DNA from: Ancylomarina sp. DW003
Lineage (GTDB): Bacteria; Bacteroidota; Bacteroidia; Bacteroidales; Marinifilaceae
Reading direction: 5' to 3'
Length of the DNA stretch: 64,000 nt
NCBI RefSeq assembly: GCF_029029505.1
Contig: NZ_JAKJSD010000002.1
Location: forward strand, 248,001-312,000
Shown here piece after piece: positions 18,034-26,544 of this stretch. Every line of letters begins with the position of its first letter. Position 1 is the stretch's first letter. A model generated the notes under the pieces. It did not search any database, was not told where the DNA came from, and was given only the letters and a program-made list of their open reading frames with translations. The position numbers and the translations under genes were made by a program.

Positions 18034-19449
18034 ATGGACAGAAGAAAATTCCTAAAAAATAGCAGTCTCACCCTAACGGGCATAGCTGCCTCAAAATTAC
18101 TTTTAGGACAAGAAAGTATCTTTAGCCTAAAACCGGAATTAAAAGGCACACGCCCTAATATATTATTTATCATGACCGATCAGCAGTTTGCTGACGCCAT
18201 GAGCAATACAAGCAATAGCAGTTTAAAAACGCCTGCTATGGATTATATTGCCTCCAATGGTATGAGGTTCGAAAAAGCTTACTGCCCCACTCCATTGTGC
18301 GTTCCATCACGTTCGTCGATGTTTACAGGCATGTATCCACACGAAATTAATGTACCCATTAATAATATGAAAGCCGAGTGGGATACCAAGCAATACCCCT
18401 ATATGGGGAAGATTATGGCTAAGGCAGGTTATGATACCGGATATGTTGGGAAATGGCACCTACCTGCCCTGCCGGAGGATATCGACACACATGGATTTGA
18501 ATATATCAAATACGCCAAGGATAACAGAATTGATGCTCTGGTGGATGGTGCCTGTCGTGATTTTATGATGAAAGACAGAGACAAGCCCTTTATGCTGGTC
18601 AGCTCTTTTGTAAACCCTCATGATATTTGCCAATGGGCCCGCGGAGATGAAATGTTAAACGATCATCTTGGAGCCCCTCCTGCTCCCGAAAACTGTCCTG
18701 AATTGCCTGAAAACTTCGAAATACCTGATCTGGAACCGGATATTCTACGTTTATTGCAGGGCTATTCTGAGCGCACCTACCCAACAAAAGATTGGGATGA
18801 AAATAAGTGGCGACAATACCGATGGGCTTACTTCCGCTTAATAGAGATTGTTGATGCACGAATCCAGAAGGTATTGGATGCCTTAAAAGAATCAGGACAA
18901 GAAGAGAATACCATCATCATTTTCACATCCGATCATGGGGATGGACATGGCGCTCACAAATGGAATCAAAAGCAAGTGCTTTACGACGAATCGGCACGTG
19001 TTCCCTTAATTGTGAGTTGGAAAGGGCATACCCGGGGAGGATCAGTCAATAATAAAGAAGTGGTTTCAAGCGGTATCGATTTGATTCCTAGCCTATGCGA
19101 TATTGCTGGCGTAACAGCTCCTGCCCATATGAAAGGTTCATCCTTTATGAATTTGGCCTTAGGCAAAGAAGAAAACGCCTGGAGAAAATACACCGTGATT
19201 GAAACAGAGTTCTGCCAATCCAAAAAAACCTTCGATATTAAAGGACGATGTGTGAGAACTGAGAACTTTAAATATATGGTATACGATAAGGGTGAATTAC
19301 ACGAACAACTGTTCGATATGGTCAGGGATAAAGGCGAGATGAACAATTTGGCTTATCAGTCAGACTATCAGAAACAAGTGAAAAAACACCGTAAATACCT
19401 TAAAGAGTGGATGGAAGAAACCAAGGATGACTTTCAACTTCCCTTTTAA
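18034..19449 (+). CDS. Sulfatase, Tat-type signal
   Basis: This 471-residue sulfatase starts with a twin-arginine motif (MDRRKFLK) and has the canonical active site CVPSRSSMFTG with Cys89. The metal-site motifs are IMTDQQFAD and FTSDHGDGHGAH, and GKWHLP is the conserved middle motif. GDGHGAHKW resembles iduronate/heparan-type and related S1 sulfatases, but subfamily is not assignable by eye. With the sulfatase at 16.3 kb it forms a Tat-exported pair, in contrast to the lipoprotein sulfatase at 1.2 kb. It follows the long inverted repeat and precedes a DUF1961 gene after a repeat-like spacer. Confidence 0.88.
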   Translation: MDRRKFLKNSSLTLTGIAASKLLLGQESIFSLKPELKGTRPNILFIMTDQQFADAMSNTSNSSLKTPAMDYIASNGMRFEKAYCPTPLCVPSRSSMFTGMYPHEINVPINNMKAEWDTKQYPYMGKIMAKAGYDTGYVGKWHLPALPEDIDTHGFEYIKYAKDNRIDALVDGACRDFMMKDRDKPFMLVSSFVNPHDICQWARGDEMLNDHLGAPPAPENCPELPENFEIPDLEPDILRLLQGYSERTYPTKDWDENKWRQYRWAYFRLIEIVDARIQKVLDALKESGQEENTIIIFTSDHGDGHGAHKWNQKQVLYDESARVPLIVSWKGHTRGGSVNNKEVVSSGIDLIPSLCDIAGVTAPAHMKGSSFMNLALGKEENAWRKYTVIETEFCQSKKTFDIKGRCVRTENFKYMVYDKGELHEQLFDMVRDKGEMNNLAYQSDYQKQVKKHRKYLKEWMEETKDDFQLPF

Positions 19450-19473
19450 AGGAAAATAATTAATCACAAATTA

Positions 19474-19518
19474 ACTTGGCGTTCTTTGCGTGAGAATCTT
19501 TGTGCTCTTTGCGGTTAA
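19474..19518. repeat. CTTTGCG-rich dispersed intergenic repeat
   Basis: The spacer between the sulfatase and DUF1961 genes contains TTCTTTGCG, then CTTTGTGCTCTTTGCGG, at short regular intervals. Such CTTTGCG words are a familiar intergenic repeat type in Bacteroidota. I infer a dispersed repeat; a single copy is seen here. Confidence 0.4.
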
Positions 19519-19536
19519 TACAAGAAAACTGAAAAC

Positions 19537-20382
19537 ATGACAAAACACCTCCTTCTTATATTTATATGCCTGATAACCTTCACTGCATGGTCTCAGGAAT
19601 CCCTTGAAACAGGCAAACAGAAACAATTGGTTTACCGATGTGATTTCAACAACAAAGCTTCTTTGGAAGATTGGGTGATGGAAGGACCTGGTATTGCCAA
19701 AATCAGAAAAGGGCGACTGGAACTCTATTCCCGATATCATAAAAAAGTGAATCGTAAGATGAGAAAGGGCGAACTGGTATTTGAAGAAGGAACCGATAAA
19801 TGGTATCAATATTACGTAGATGGCTTAGCCAGTAAAGCCGAACCTGAATTGTATCCAACTTATAAAACAGGAAAGACTTTTCGTGGTGGTCATCTCGTGT
19901 ACTGGAACAAAACCATTACGCCTAAAAATTATGTGATCGAATTCGATTTCCAAAGTCTCGTTCCCTATCCTTTGCACATGATCCTATTTTCGGCAACAGG
20001 ACAGCAAGGTGAGCATGTATTCGATCCATCCTTAAATGCACGATGTGGGGTAGCCGCACAATACACCAAAGGCGATATTTACAATTACCGCATTTCGTTT
20101 TTAGCACCCAAGCCTGGGACAGCTAACCTACGAAAATGCCCGGGACGTCGTTTGGTAACAAAAGGAGAAGATTTCAGCATTCAGAACCTAAGGGGTAAGC
20201 ACCACATAAAAGTGATTAAGTGGCAAGATCAAATTGAGTTCAGGATTGATAACAAACTGGTTTTTCAGTATAAAGATGTCGAAAACGATGCCCCACTGGG
20301 CGCCGGACAAACAGCCATTCGTTTAATGGTGCCAGCCAGAGGTTTTTACGACAACTACCAGATTTACGAATTAAAGGACTAG
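19537..20382 (+). CDS. DUF1961-family secreted protein
   Basis: This 281-residue protein has a signal peptide (to about 19, AWSQ) and the layout of DUF1961 (YesU-like) proteins, with a concanavalin-A-like fold. It opens with LVYRCDFNNKASLEDWVMEGPG and contains HLVYWNKTITPKNYVIEFDF. It ends in IKWQDQIEFRIDNKLVFQYKD and RGFYDNYQIYEL. These proteins are found with pectin and glycosaminoglycan degradation genes; a catalytic role is not established to my knowledge. It is the last gene of the plus-strand lyase/sulfatase group. Its 3' end, including the terminator, is repeated in decayed form at about 20.6 and 29.6 kb, flanking the chaperone cassette. Confidence 0.65.
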   Translation: MTKHLLLIFICLITFTAWSQESLETGKQKQLVYRCDFNNKASLEDWVMEGPGIAKIRKGRLELYSRYHKKVNRKMRKGELVFEEGTDKWYQYYVDGLASKAEPELYPTYKTGKTFRGGHLVYWNKTITPKNYVIEFDFQSLVPYPLHMILFSATGQQGEHVFDPSLNARCGVAAQYTKGDIYNYRISFLAPKPGTANLRKCPGRRLVTKGEDFSIQNLRGKHHIKVIKWQDQIEFRIDNKLVFQYKDVENDAPLGAGQTAIRLMVPARGFYDNYQIYELKD

Positions 20383-20408
20383 TCGCGAATCCCATTTGTA
20401 ATAAAGCA

Positions 20409-20447
20409 AAGCATCAGTCCCAAACTCAGCATTTGGGACTCATGCTT
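20409..20447 (+). terminator. Factor-independent terminator of DUF1961 gene
   Basis: Arms 20409-20424 and 20432-20447 pair over 16 nt with one mismatch (AAGCATCAGTCCCAAA and complement), followed by a T-rich stretch. A homologous hairpin at 29716-29756 has compensatory base changes, which supports a real structure. The rest of the gap to 20589 holds no recognised element. Confidence 0.8.
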
Positions 20448-20589
20448 CTTTAATTTATAATGTGGTGTATTTTGTCCCATGTTTTTCGTATTTGTACTAA
20501 GAATACAAAAAAAGGTACAAGTACATTGTACACTAAGTATTTTTTTATGAAACTTAAGGATAAAACATAATCGGACAACACACTTGATC

Positions 20590-20703
20590 CTAAATGAATT
20601 ACATTGGCTTTTCAATACAAAAATATCAAAATGACCCCCACTGGGCACTGAACAAACAGCCGTCCATTTTATGATTCCAGATAGAGGCTTTTGCATTAAC
20701 TAT
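20590..20703 (+). pseudogene. Decayed 3' fragment of a DUF1961 gene (copy B)
   Basis: In one frame this stretch reads FNTKISK, a stop, then PPLGTEQTAVHFM and IPDRGFCINY. It matches the C-terminus of the intact DUF1961 protein (FQYKDVENDAPLGAGQTAIRLMVPARGFYDNY). It has no 5' part. The similarity breaks off at the stop codon of the TerB-like gene, which therefore marks the edge of the inserted cassette. Confidence 0.75.
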
Positions 20704-21221
20704 TCCGACTTTTCAATGCTTAAATCAACTTGTATTAATTCAGACATTTCAGGCAATTTTACTCTCTCGAAAAATTCAATTTCTACTTTCCCTGCTATAA
20801 TATTTTTTGAATATTCGTTTGTATATAAAATATCCAATTCGCCAAATCTATCATTTATAGTTTCATCGTGTAATTCAAGTTTTGAACGAAGCAAATGTAT
20901 AAATTTCACTTCATTCTCGTCGTGTTTGCCATCTGCGTTTATTATTCGCAATGCTACTTCAAGAACAAGTAATTCCTGAATAGGATTTAGTTTTGTTTCT
21001 CTTAAACAAACAAATAATTCTTCAATTACTTTAGTACCTTTTTTATCAAGGTCTTTAATTAATTGTTCAAGTTCATTGGATAAATCTATTGCTTCAAAAA
21101 ATGAAGTGTTTTTATCCATTACTTTAAGCTCTTCAACTTCACGGTCGTCAATGTGCCCGTCACATGCCATAGTGCAAAAAGCTACTTTGAACAATATTTT
21201 TTTGAATTCATTTTTATCCAT
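20700..21221 (-). CDS. TerB-like domain protein
   Basis: The 173-residue acidic, helical protein has two TerB-type helical pairs with acidic loops: FKVAFCTMACDGHIDDREVEEL (about 11-32) and LEVALRIINADGKHDENEVKFI (about 87-108). No signal peptide or membrane span is present, so it is cytoplasmic. TerB-like domains occur in tellurite-resistance-type and other stress or phage-related membrane complexes and may bind divalent metal. It is the last gene of the cassette, 24 nt after the pseudokinase-AAA gene. Its stop codon coincides with the junction to the decayed DUF1961 fragment. The role is inferred only from the family and context. Confidence 0.75.
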   Translation of the reverse strand: MDKNEFKKILFKVAFCTMACDGHIDDREVEELKVMDKNTSFFEAIDLSNELEQLIKDLDKKGTKVIEELFVCLRETKLNPIQELLVLEVALRIINADGKHDENEVKFIHLLRSKLELHDETINDRFGELDILYTNEYSKNIIAGKVEIEFFERVKLPEMSELIQVDLSIEKSE

Positions 21222-21245
21222 AACATTCTATTTTATGAAACATTA

Positions 21246-23012
21246 TCAAAAGCCTATAGGTCTTCTTGATTCGTCTTTATTTGTTTTCTTATTTTTCAGT
21301 GTATCCTTTAGCAATTCATATTTTTTTAACTCTTCATTCGAAATCGAAGATTTATTTTCAGAAAATACTCTTTCAAAAATTTCTTGTGTAATCCTAGATT
21401 TGGACTTTAAGGCACGTCGAGACGCTTCATCAACGAGAAACTTAATATCACTTGATACATAATTTTCTGTTTTTTCTGCAAGCTTCTCATAGTTTAAGCC
21501 TAGATCAACAGGTCTTTTCTTTAAATACAATTTAAACATCGAAACTCTGGCTTCGAAATCAGGTGGAGGAAGATAAATTATTCTGTCAATTCGACCTGTT
21601 CTTAAGATTGCAGGATCTATCTTTTCTGGTCGGTTTGATGCTGCAATTACAAAAATTCCTTTCTCAGAACAACTTGACATTTGAGCTAAAAACTCATTAA
21701 CAGGTGCTGCTTGCATATGATGTAAATCACCTTCTCGATTTGGAACAACAGCATCAATTTCATCAATAAAGATTATCGTAGGAGCTTTTTCTGTAGCTTC
21801 TTTAAATATTTCGCCAATTCTTTCCTCTGTTGCATTTATGTACTTGCTTTTTATATCAGAAGGTTTTAATTGCAAAAAGTTAAACCCAACTTCCTCAACA
21901 AATCGTTCTGCTATAAAAGTTTTACCACAACCAGGAGGACCATACAATAACATTCCGTTTGGAATTGTAATTCCATAACTTTCATATAGTTCTTTCTCAT
22001 TCAAGGCACGTATGACATCGTTGTATAAAATATCTATCAAGTTTTGCATACCTGCAATTGCGGAAAAACCTGCACCTTTTTTCTTTATTACTTTACTCCG
22101 ACTTTCATTCTTTGATGTTTCATTGACAACAACAGTTTCTCCTTTTAACGCTTTTATAAATTCATTAGCATTCTTAAAACGGTCATCTATATTAAATGCT
22201 AAAGCTTTTTTAATAACACTTTTAAGGTGCTTATCATTTAATTCTTCAACGCCTTTTAATCCAAAATTAAGTTCTTGTTTTCTTTTGTCATTTATTGCAT
22301 CAACGAATTTTTCTTTAGTATGCTGAAACTTTGGTTTCTCTATGTACCAAGGAGGAATACCCATTATCAGATTATAAAGTAATGCGCCAACAGAAAAAAT
22401 ATCACTTTGTGGAGTAAAGATTCCATTGTATAATTCAGGAGCAATATAAAAAGGTGATAAGCGATCTAAATCAAGTGAATTACTCTTACTGGTAATATAT
22501 CTGGAAAAACCAAATTCAGACAAAATTGGTTTTTCTGCATTTGAATAATCCAAATATATTGAAGCAGGATTGATATTGTTATGAATTATCGAGTTTGAGC
22601 TTTTGTGTATTTTTTGAAGTGTTTCAAGTAGATAGAGCGTAATTGAAATAGCCGAATATTGAGTAAATACTCCGTCTCGTTCTAACTTATCTTGAATCGA
22701 TTCTCCGCTAACAAATTTCAAAACAACGAAATGATATTTATTGACTCCTTTAACATATTCACCATTATTTACAAGCTTCAAAGTATTATCAATATTTAGA
22801 GAAGCTAAAATTTCAACCTCCAACAGATTGGAATCAGAAAAGTCGTTTGAGGACAGCTTTGAACTATTGTATAGCTTCAATAAATATGTTTTGCCATCAT
22901 TTCCTTTAACTCTATATTTTTCACAAAAAGCATCTCCACCTATGAAGAATTGAACTTCATAAGCAGAGTTTAAAATTTGTTTTTTGCCTAAAATAGTATC
23001 CATGTTATCCAA
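21246..23012 (-). CDS. Pseudokinase-AAA+ ATPase fusion
   Basis: This 588-residue protein joins a eukaryotic-like kinase fold (about 15-290) to an AAA+ ATPase of the FtsH/Cdc48 type (about 315-550). The kinase part keeps the VAIK-type Lys46, the APE-type IAPEL and the Asp of SDIFSVG. The catalytic HRD is HNN (144-146) and DFG is EFG (166-168), so phosphotransfer is unlikely. The AAA part is intact: Walker A GPPGCGKT (358-365), Walker B IIFIDEID (413-420), sensor AASNRP and arginine-finger segment RTGRIDR. No membrane span is seen. The start overlaps the end of the Hsp70 gene by 8 nt, so the two are translationally linked. It probably remodels proteins under control of a ligand-sensing pseudokinase. 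Confidence 0.88.
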   Translation of the reverse strand: MDNMDTILGKKQILNSAYEVQFFIGGDAFCEKYRVKGNDGKTYLLKLYNSSKLSSNDFSDSNLLEVEILASLNIDNTLKLVNNGEYVKGVNKYHFVVLKFVSGESIQDKLERDGVFTQYSAISITLYLLETLQKIHKSSNSIIHNNINPASIYLDYSNAEKPILSEFGFSRYITSKSNSLDLDRLSPFYIAPELYNGIFTPQSDIFSVGALLYNLIMGIPPWYIEKPKFQHTKEKFVDAINDKRKQELNFGLKGVEELNDKHLKSVIKKALAFNIDDRFKNANEFIKALKGETVVVNETSKNESRSKVIKKKGAGFSAIAGMQNLIDILYNDVIRALNEKELYESYGITIPNGMLLYGPPGCGKTFIAERFVEEVGFNFLQLKPSDIKSKYINATEERIGEIFKEATEKAPTIIFIDEIDAVVPNREGDLHHMQAAPVNEFLAQMSSCSEKGIFVIAASNRPEKIDPAILRTGRIDRIIYLPPPDFEARVSMFKLYLKKRPVDLGLNYEKLAEKTENYVSSDIKFLVDEASRRALKSKSRITQEIFERVFSENKSSISNEELKKYELLKDTLKNKKTNKDESRRPIGF

Positions 23013-25560
23013 CTAATTCATCACCACTACCACCACCAATAATAGGCTTTTGGGTATCAGGTAGTAGATTATACAATTCAATAACAACTTGACGCAAACT
23101 ATCTTTTGATGGATTGTTAGCAGCCATTTGCAGACCTCTGTCAAGTGTCATTCGTGCCCGATTTCTATCTTTCCAGTCGAGGGTATCAAAATCATCATGG
23201 AAGTTTTTCAATAGCATGATTTCCATTTGAGCACCCAAACCTTGGTCAACAAGGGCAAAGTCAAGTTGACGCATGTTGTCAATCATTTCCTGAGCTACTT
23301 TGACATTCTTTTCTTTTATTATTTCAGGGATTTGCTCTTTAAATTGTTCAACAATTGCAGAAGTTTTGTCGTTGCCGAATTTTTGATTTGTTTCTTCCAA
23401 ACGATAAAATACATCTTTCAATTCTTCTTCTGTTTTAGGCCATTCGCTTGATGTTTGAATTTCGTCAAGAGATTTTAAAGACCTTCTGAGGCTATCTAAC
23501 ACATCTTTTTTACGGTCATAATCGCCTTTACCTTGTTCAAAACGTTTTTTTGTATCTGAAATTTCACTATCAAGTTTTTCCAATTTTTCATTATCGGAAT
23601 AAACTCCTTCCTGTTTTATTAAAGTAAGCGTTTGTTGAGCTTTATTGATTTCACTTTCCAACCAACTTGCATCAATTTCTTTTTGCGTTGTGTTACTCGG
23701 AACTTCAATTTCGTGTGTATAATCTAAAGTCGGGAAGAAAGCAGAAAGTGTGATTCTTTCAGATTTATCAACTTTTACGGTTAAATCCACATCACTTCCT
23801 TCTGGCAATAGTTTTGGTAAGTCTTCACCCGAAATAATAACATCATAAACATGTTCATTGTGGATTGCCCTTGTTCCATCCGCTCCATGCTCTCCCTGAT
23901 AAAGAGGGATTTTTAAGCTGTCTTCTTTCATCCCTGGGCGAATTTGCTTTTGAGTTTTTAAACCGTTTGTTGTTCCTGTTGCAGGTGTTGACTGATTTTT
24001 TTCTAGACCTTTAATACTTCTGAATACAACCTTACATGATGCACGGCTTTTTATTTCAAGTCCGAAGAAATATGGTAAGGTAGCACTACCAATCTTTGAA
24101 CCCTGAATAATTGTAAAACTTGAAGGTTCACTTGGTAACAAGTCTCCTTGTTCATTATATGCAAGAACATCAAATGCATTTGGTTTACCTGTGTTTAGCT
24201 TTACTTCAATAATATCGCCTTTGTCGTCTATTTCCGTTTTACCACTTGACCAAGCTTTGTCACTTCTAACAACATCAACAAAAACTTTTTCAGGAATTAC
24301 ACCTTCCGTTTTATCTTTCAGAATTTTTACTGTTACGAACTCTTCTTCTTCAACTGTTGTTGCTTCGTAACCAAATTCTAACTGTATTTTTGTTTTATCT
24401 CTCTGTTGTTCTTTTATTTCATCAGATACATCAACAGTAGAAGCAAATAGTGCAGCTCCTTTAGAAACGACAATCATTGGGTCAACACTTACATCAGGTT
24501 TTGTAATTTGCTCTTCGAGCATTTTTCTTAGAATAGGAGAGTATGTCGGACCGCCAACAAGAACAAGACTATCTAATTCATTCCCATTAATATTATTTCT
24601 TTCAAGTAGGTTTTTACAAATATCAATTGATTTCTGGAATACAGGCCCAAGAGTGTTTTGCATCATTTCTTGTGATACAGTAATGTCCAATTCAAATTCT
24701 TCTCCTTCGTCATCTTCCCCTGGAATATCTCCTAAATCAGATAAAATATTGTGAGTATCGTTAAATGACATTTGGATTTTTGTTTCTTCTGCATAAAATT
24801 TCATAGCATCTTGAAGAATTTTCTTTTTGTTATCATCTTCAAGTATGCTATCAATAGAAAAGTTTTCTTGAATGTATGGTATGATGATTTCATCAACAAT
24901 TGCATAATCAAGGTTTTTACCTCCAAGATAATTGTCCCCTTCTGTATCAATAACTTTCATGATGCCATCTTCAACTTTTAAAAGGGCTGCATCAAAAGTA
25001 CCACCTCCAAAGTCGAAAACTAACCAATATCCATCTTTACTTTTAGAATCAAGACCGTAAGCCATAGAAGCTGCAATAGGTTCTTGTAATAATTCACAAT
25101 GCTCAAAACCTGCAAGTTTAGCGGCTCTTAGCGTTGCATCCTTTTGATTAACTGTAAATTTAGCAGGAACGGTTACTACGATTGATTTAAAACTCTCATC
25201 AGTAATATTTGCTTTTAAAGCTTTCAATACTTCAGAAGATAATTCTTCAGATAAAAACTCTTTATTCACATTAGAACTGTTATATTTTTTATCAGTTCCC
25301 ATTGTTCTTTTAAATTCAATGAAAGAGTTTGAAGCTGATGCGTTAAAATGTCGCATTGCATTGAGTTTATCACTTTTCATTGAATTGTAGGCTCTGTCAC
25401 CAACAATTAAACGTTCCTTTTTATTGATATATACACATGATGGCATTGTGTCATCAGTTCCAGAAACTTTTTTAATTAAAGGTTCCCCATTTTCCATTCT
25501 TGAAATTGCAGAATTTGTTGTTCCTAAATCTATACCGTAGTCTATTTTTGTTCTTGCCAT
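23005..25560 (-). CDS. Hsp70 family chaperone with extended C-terminus
   Basis: The 851-residue protein has a full Hsp70 nucleotide-binding domain (1-380): phosphate motifs IDLGTTNSAIS (10-20) and VFDFGGGTFDAALL (181-194), and adenosine motif LVLVGGPTYSP (332-342). A beta substrate-binding-like region follows, then a long helical C-terminal part (about 640-840) rich in charged coiled-coil sequence. It ends in GGGSGDELVG. Housekeeping DnaK is about 640 residues, so this is about 200 longer and clearly a specialised member. An acidic insert (GEDDEGEEFE, 281-290) lies within the nucleotide-binding domain. It sits between a GrpE-like membrane protein and a pseudokinase-AAA protein, so these probably form one chaperone machine. 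Confidence 0.92.
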   Translation of the reverse strand: MARTKIDYGIDLGTTNSAISRMENGEPLIKKVSGTDDTMPSCVYINKKERLIVGDRAYNSMKSDKLNAMRHFNASASNSFIEFKRTMGTDKKYNSSNVNKEFLSEELSSEVLKALKANITDESFKSIVVTVPAKFTVNQKDATLRAAKLAGFEHCELLQEPIAASMAYGLDSKSKDGYWLVFDFGGGTFDAALLKVEDGIMKVIDTEGDNYLGGKNLDYAIVDEIIIPYIQENFSIDSILEDDNKKKILQDAMKFYAEETKIQMSFNDTHNILSDLGDIPGEDDEGEEFELDITVSQEMMQNTLGPVFQKSIDICKNLLERNNINGNELDSLVLVGGPTYSPILRKMLEEQITKPDVSVDPMIVVSKGAALFASTVDVSDEIKEQQRDKTKIQLEFGYEATTVEEEEFVTVKILKDKTEGVIPEKVFVDVVRSDKAWSSGKTEIDDKGDIIEVKLNTGKPNAFDVLAYNEQGDLLPSEPSSFTIIQGSKIGSATLPYFFGLEIKSRASCKVVFRSIKGLEKNQSTPATGTTNGLKTQKQIRPGMKEDSLKIPLYQGEHGADGTRAIHNEHVYDVIISGEDLPKLLPEGSDVDLTVKVDKSERITLSAFFPTLDYTHEIEVPSNTTQKEIDASWLESEINKAQQTLTLIKQEGVYSDNEKLEKLDSEISDTKKRFEQGKGDYDRKKDVLDSLRRSLKSLDEIQTSSEWPKTEEELKDVFYRLEETNQKFGNDKTSAIVEQFKEQIPEIIKEKNVKVAQEMIDNMRQLDFALVDQGLGAQMEIMLLKNFHDDFDTLDWKDRNRARMTLDRGLQMAANNPSKDSLRQVVIELYNLLPDTQKPIIGGGSGDELVG

Positions 25561-25580
25561 TATATTTTAAAATTCTTTGA

Positions 25581-26537
25581 TTACCCTTGACTTACCTCTA
25601 TCTGTGCTTTTTGTATCATTACGTCTTTGTAATTAACTTGAGGCTTAATTATTCGAGTTATTATTCTCTCACCTTCTTCCAAATTATCATCAGGAATGAA
25701 GTTTGCAGTTACATGCATTCCTTCATCATACTTCAAACCTATCATTTCTACCAGTTCATAACCATTCGAAGCAAAATTATCTTGTATTCTTTTAACAGAA
25801 GCGGTCAGTTGCTTTAATCCTTTTGTTTTCTCATCCATTCGAGTAAGATTCTTTTGGATACGAATAATCTCATCTGCAACTTTTAATGCAAGTGTGTGGT
25901 CTGCTTCTTTTCCAGAACTTGAATTATTGTTATCAATAATTTTTAATTGAGTTTCAAGAACTTCAATCAATTTATTGTCCAGCTTAACTCCTTCCTCTTC
26001 AAGCACTTTTCTTGTTTCTTGGATATTGCCGTCTAAATCCGTCTTTTGTTTAAATATTTGCTTTCGTAAGAAAAAGAATGCAAGTAGAACCATTAAAGCA
26101 ACACCCAATATTGCAATTATCCAATAAAGCGTATTCTGACTAACTGTTTTATTCAAATCGGTAATGCTTTTGTTTGCATATTGATGCGTGTTGTCAATTT
26201 TTACTCCCAATTCTTTTGCTGTAGTTTGAATATTTGCGGTATTTGCTCCAATTATTTGTTGCAAACTATCAACCTCTTTGGCTGTATTTTGTTTATAGCT
26301 TTTAAAATCTTTGGTTAACTGCTTGTAATTCCTTTTCAAAACAGCCTGTATGTTTTTTAAGGATTCATTTTCTTGCAGTAGTTTAGAATTACTATTTCTG
26401 AAAGTTTCAATTTTACTTTCTATGGTTACTACCTTATTTTTAAGGTTTTCAATGTCTTTGACAATTATTAAACTATCTGTTTGTGCAAAAGCATTACTAA
26501 CAGTAAATGCTATTAGAATTAAAATTAGATTTTTCAT
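25581..26537 (-). CDS. Membrane coiled-coil protein with GrpE-like C-terminus
   Basis: I start at ATG 26537 (MKNLILILIAFTVSNAFAQ). This gives a signal peptide and leaves a 7-nt gap after the upstream gene; the longer frame from 26594 would overlap it. The 318-residue product has a periplasmic coiled coil (about 22-135), one membrane span (about 137-157) and a cytoplasmic coiled coil (165-235). The C-terminal part (about 240-318) reads like the GrpE head: LVEMIGLKYDEGMHVTANFI, then an acidic EEGERIITRIIKPQVNYKDVMIQKAQIEVSQ. In GrpE the same order (G..FDP..H.A, GY...R.LRPA.V.V) forms the DnaK-contacting beta domain. The GrpE-like reading is mine and has not been tested by structure comparison. 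Confidence 0.7.
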   Translation of the reverse strand: MKNLILILIAFTVSNAFAQTDSLIIVKDIENLKNKVVTIESKIETFRNSNSKLLQENESLKNIQAVLKRNYKQLTKDFKSYKQNTAKEVDSLQQIIGANTANIQTTAKELGVKIDNTHQYANKSITDLNKTVSQNTLYWIIAILGVALMVLLAFFFLRKQIFKQKTDLDGNIQETRKVLEEEGVKLDNKLIEVLETQLKIIDNNNSSSGKEADHTLALKVADEIIRIQKNLTRMDEKTKGLKQLTASVKRIQDNFASNGYELVEMIGLKYDEGMHVTANFIPDDNLEEGERIITRIIKPQVNYKDVMIQKAQIEVSQG

Positions 26538-26544
26538 AAATATT

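Noticed and set aside
20671-20979. Plus-strand protein of about 100 residues
   Set aside because: It starts in the decayed DUF1961 fragment and continues antisense to the TerB-like gene.
20700-21221. Full tellurite-resistance operon
   Set aside because: Only a TerB-like domain is present; no TerC, TerD or TerZ-type genes accompany it.
22665-22680. AATCGATT word as another operator
   Set aside because: It lies within the pseudokinase coding sequence and lacks the outer bases of the motif.
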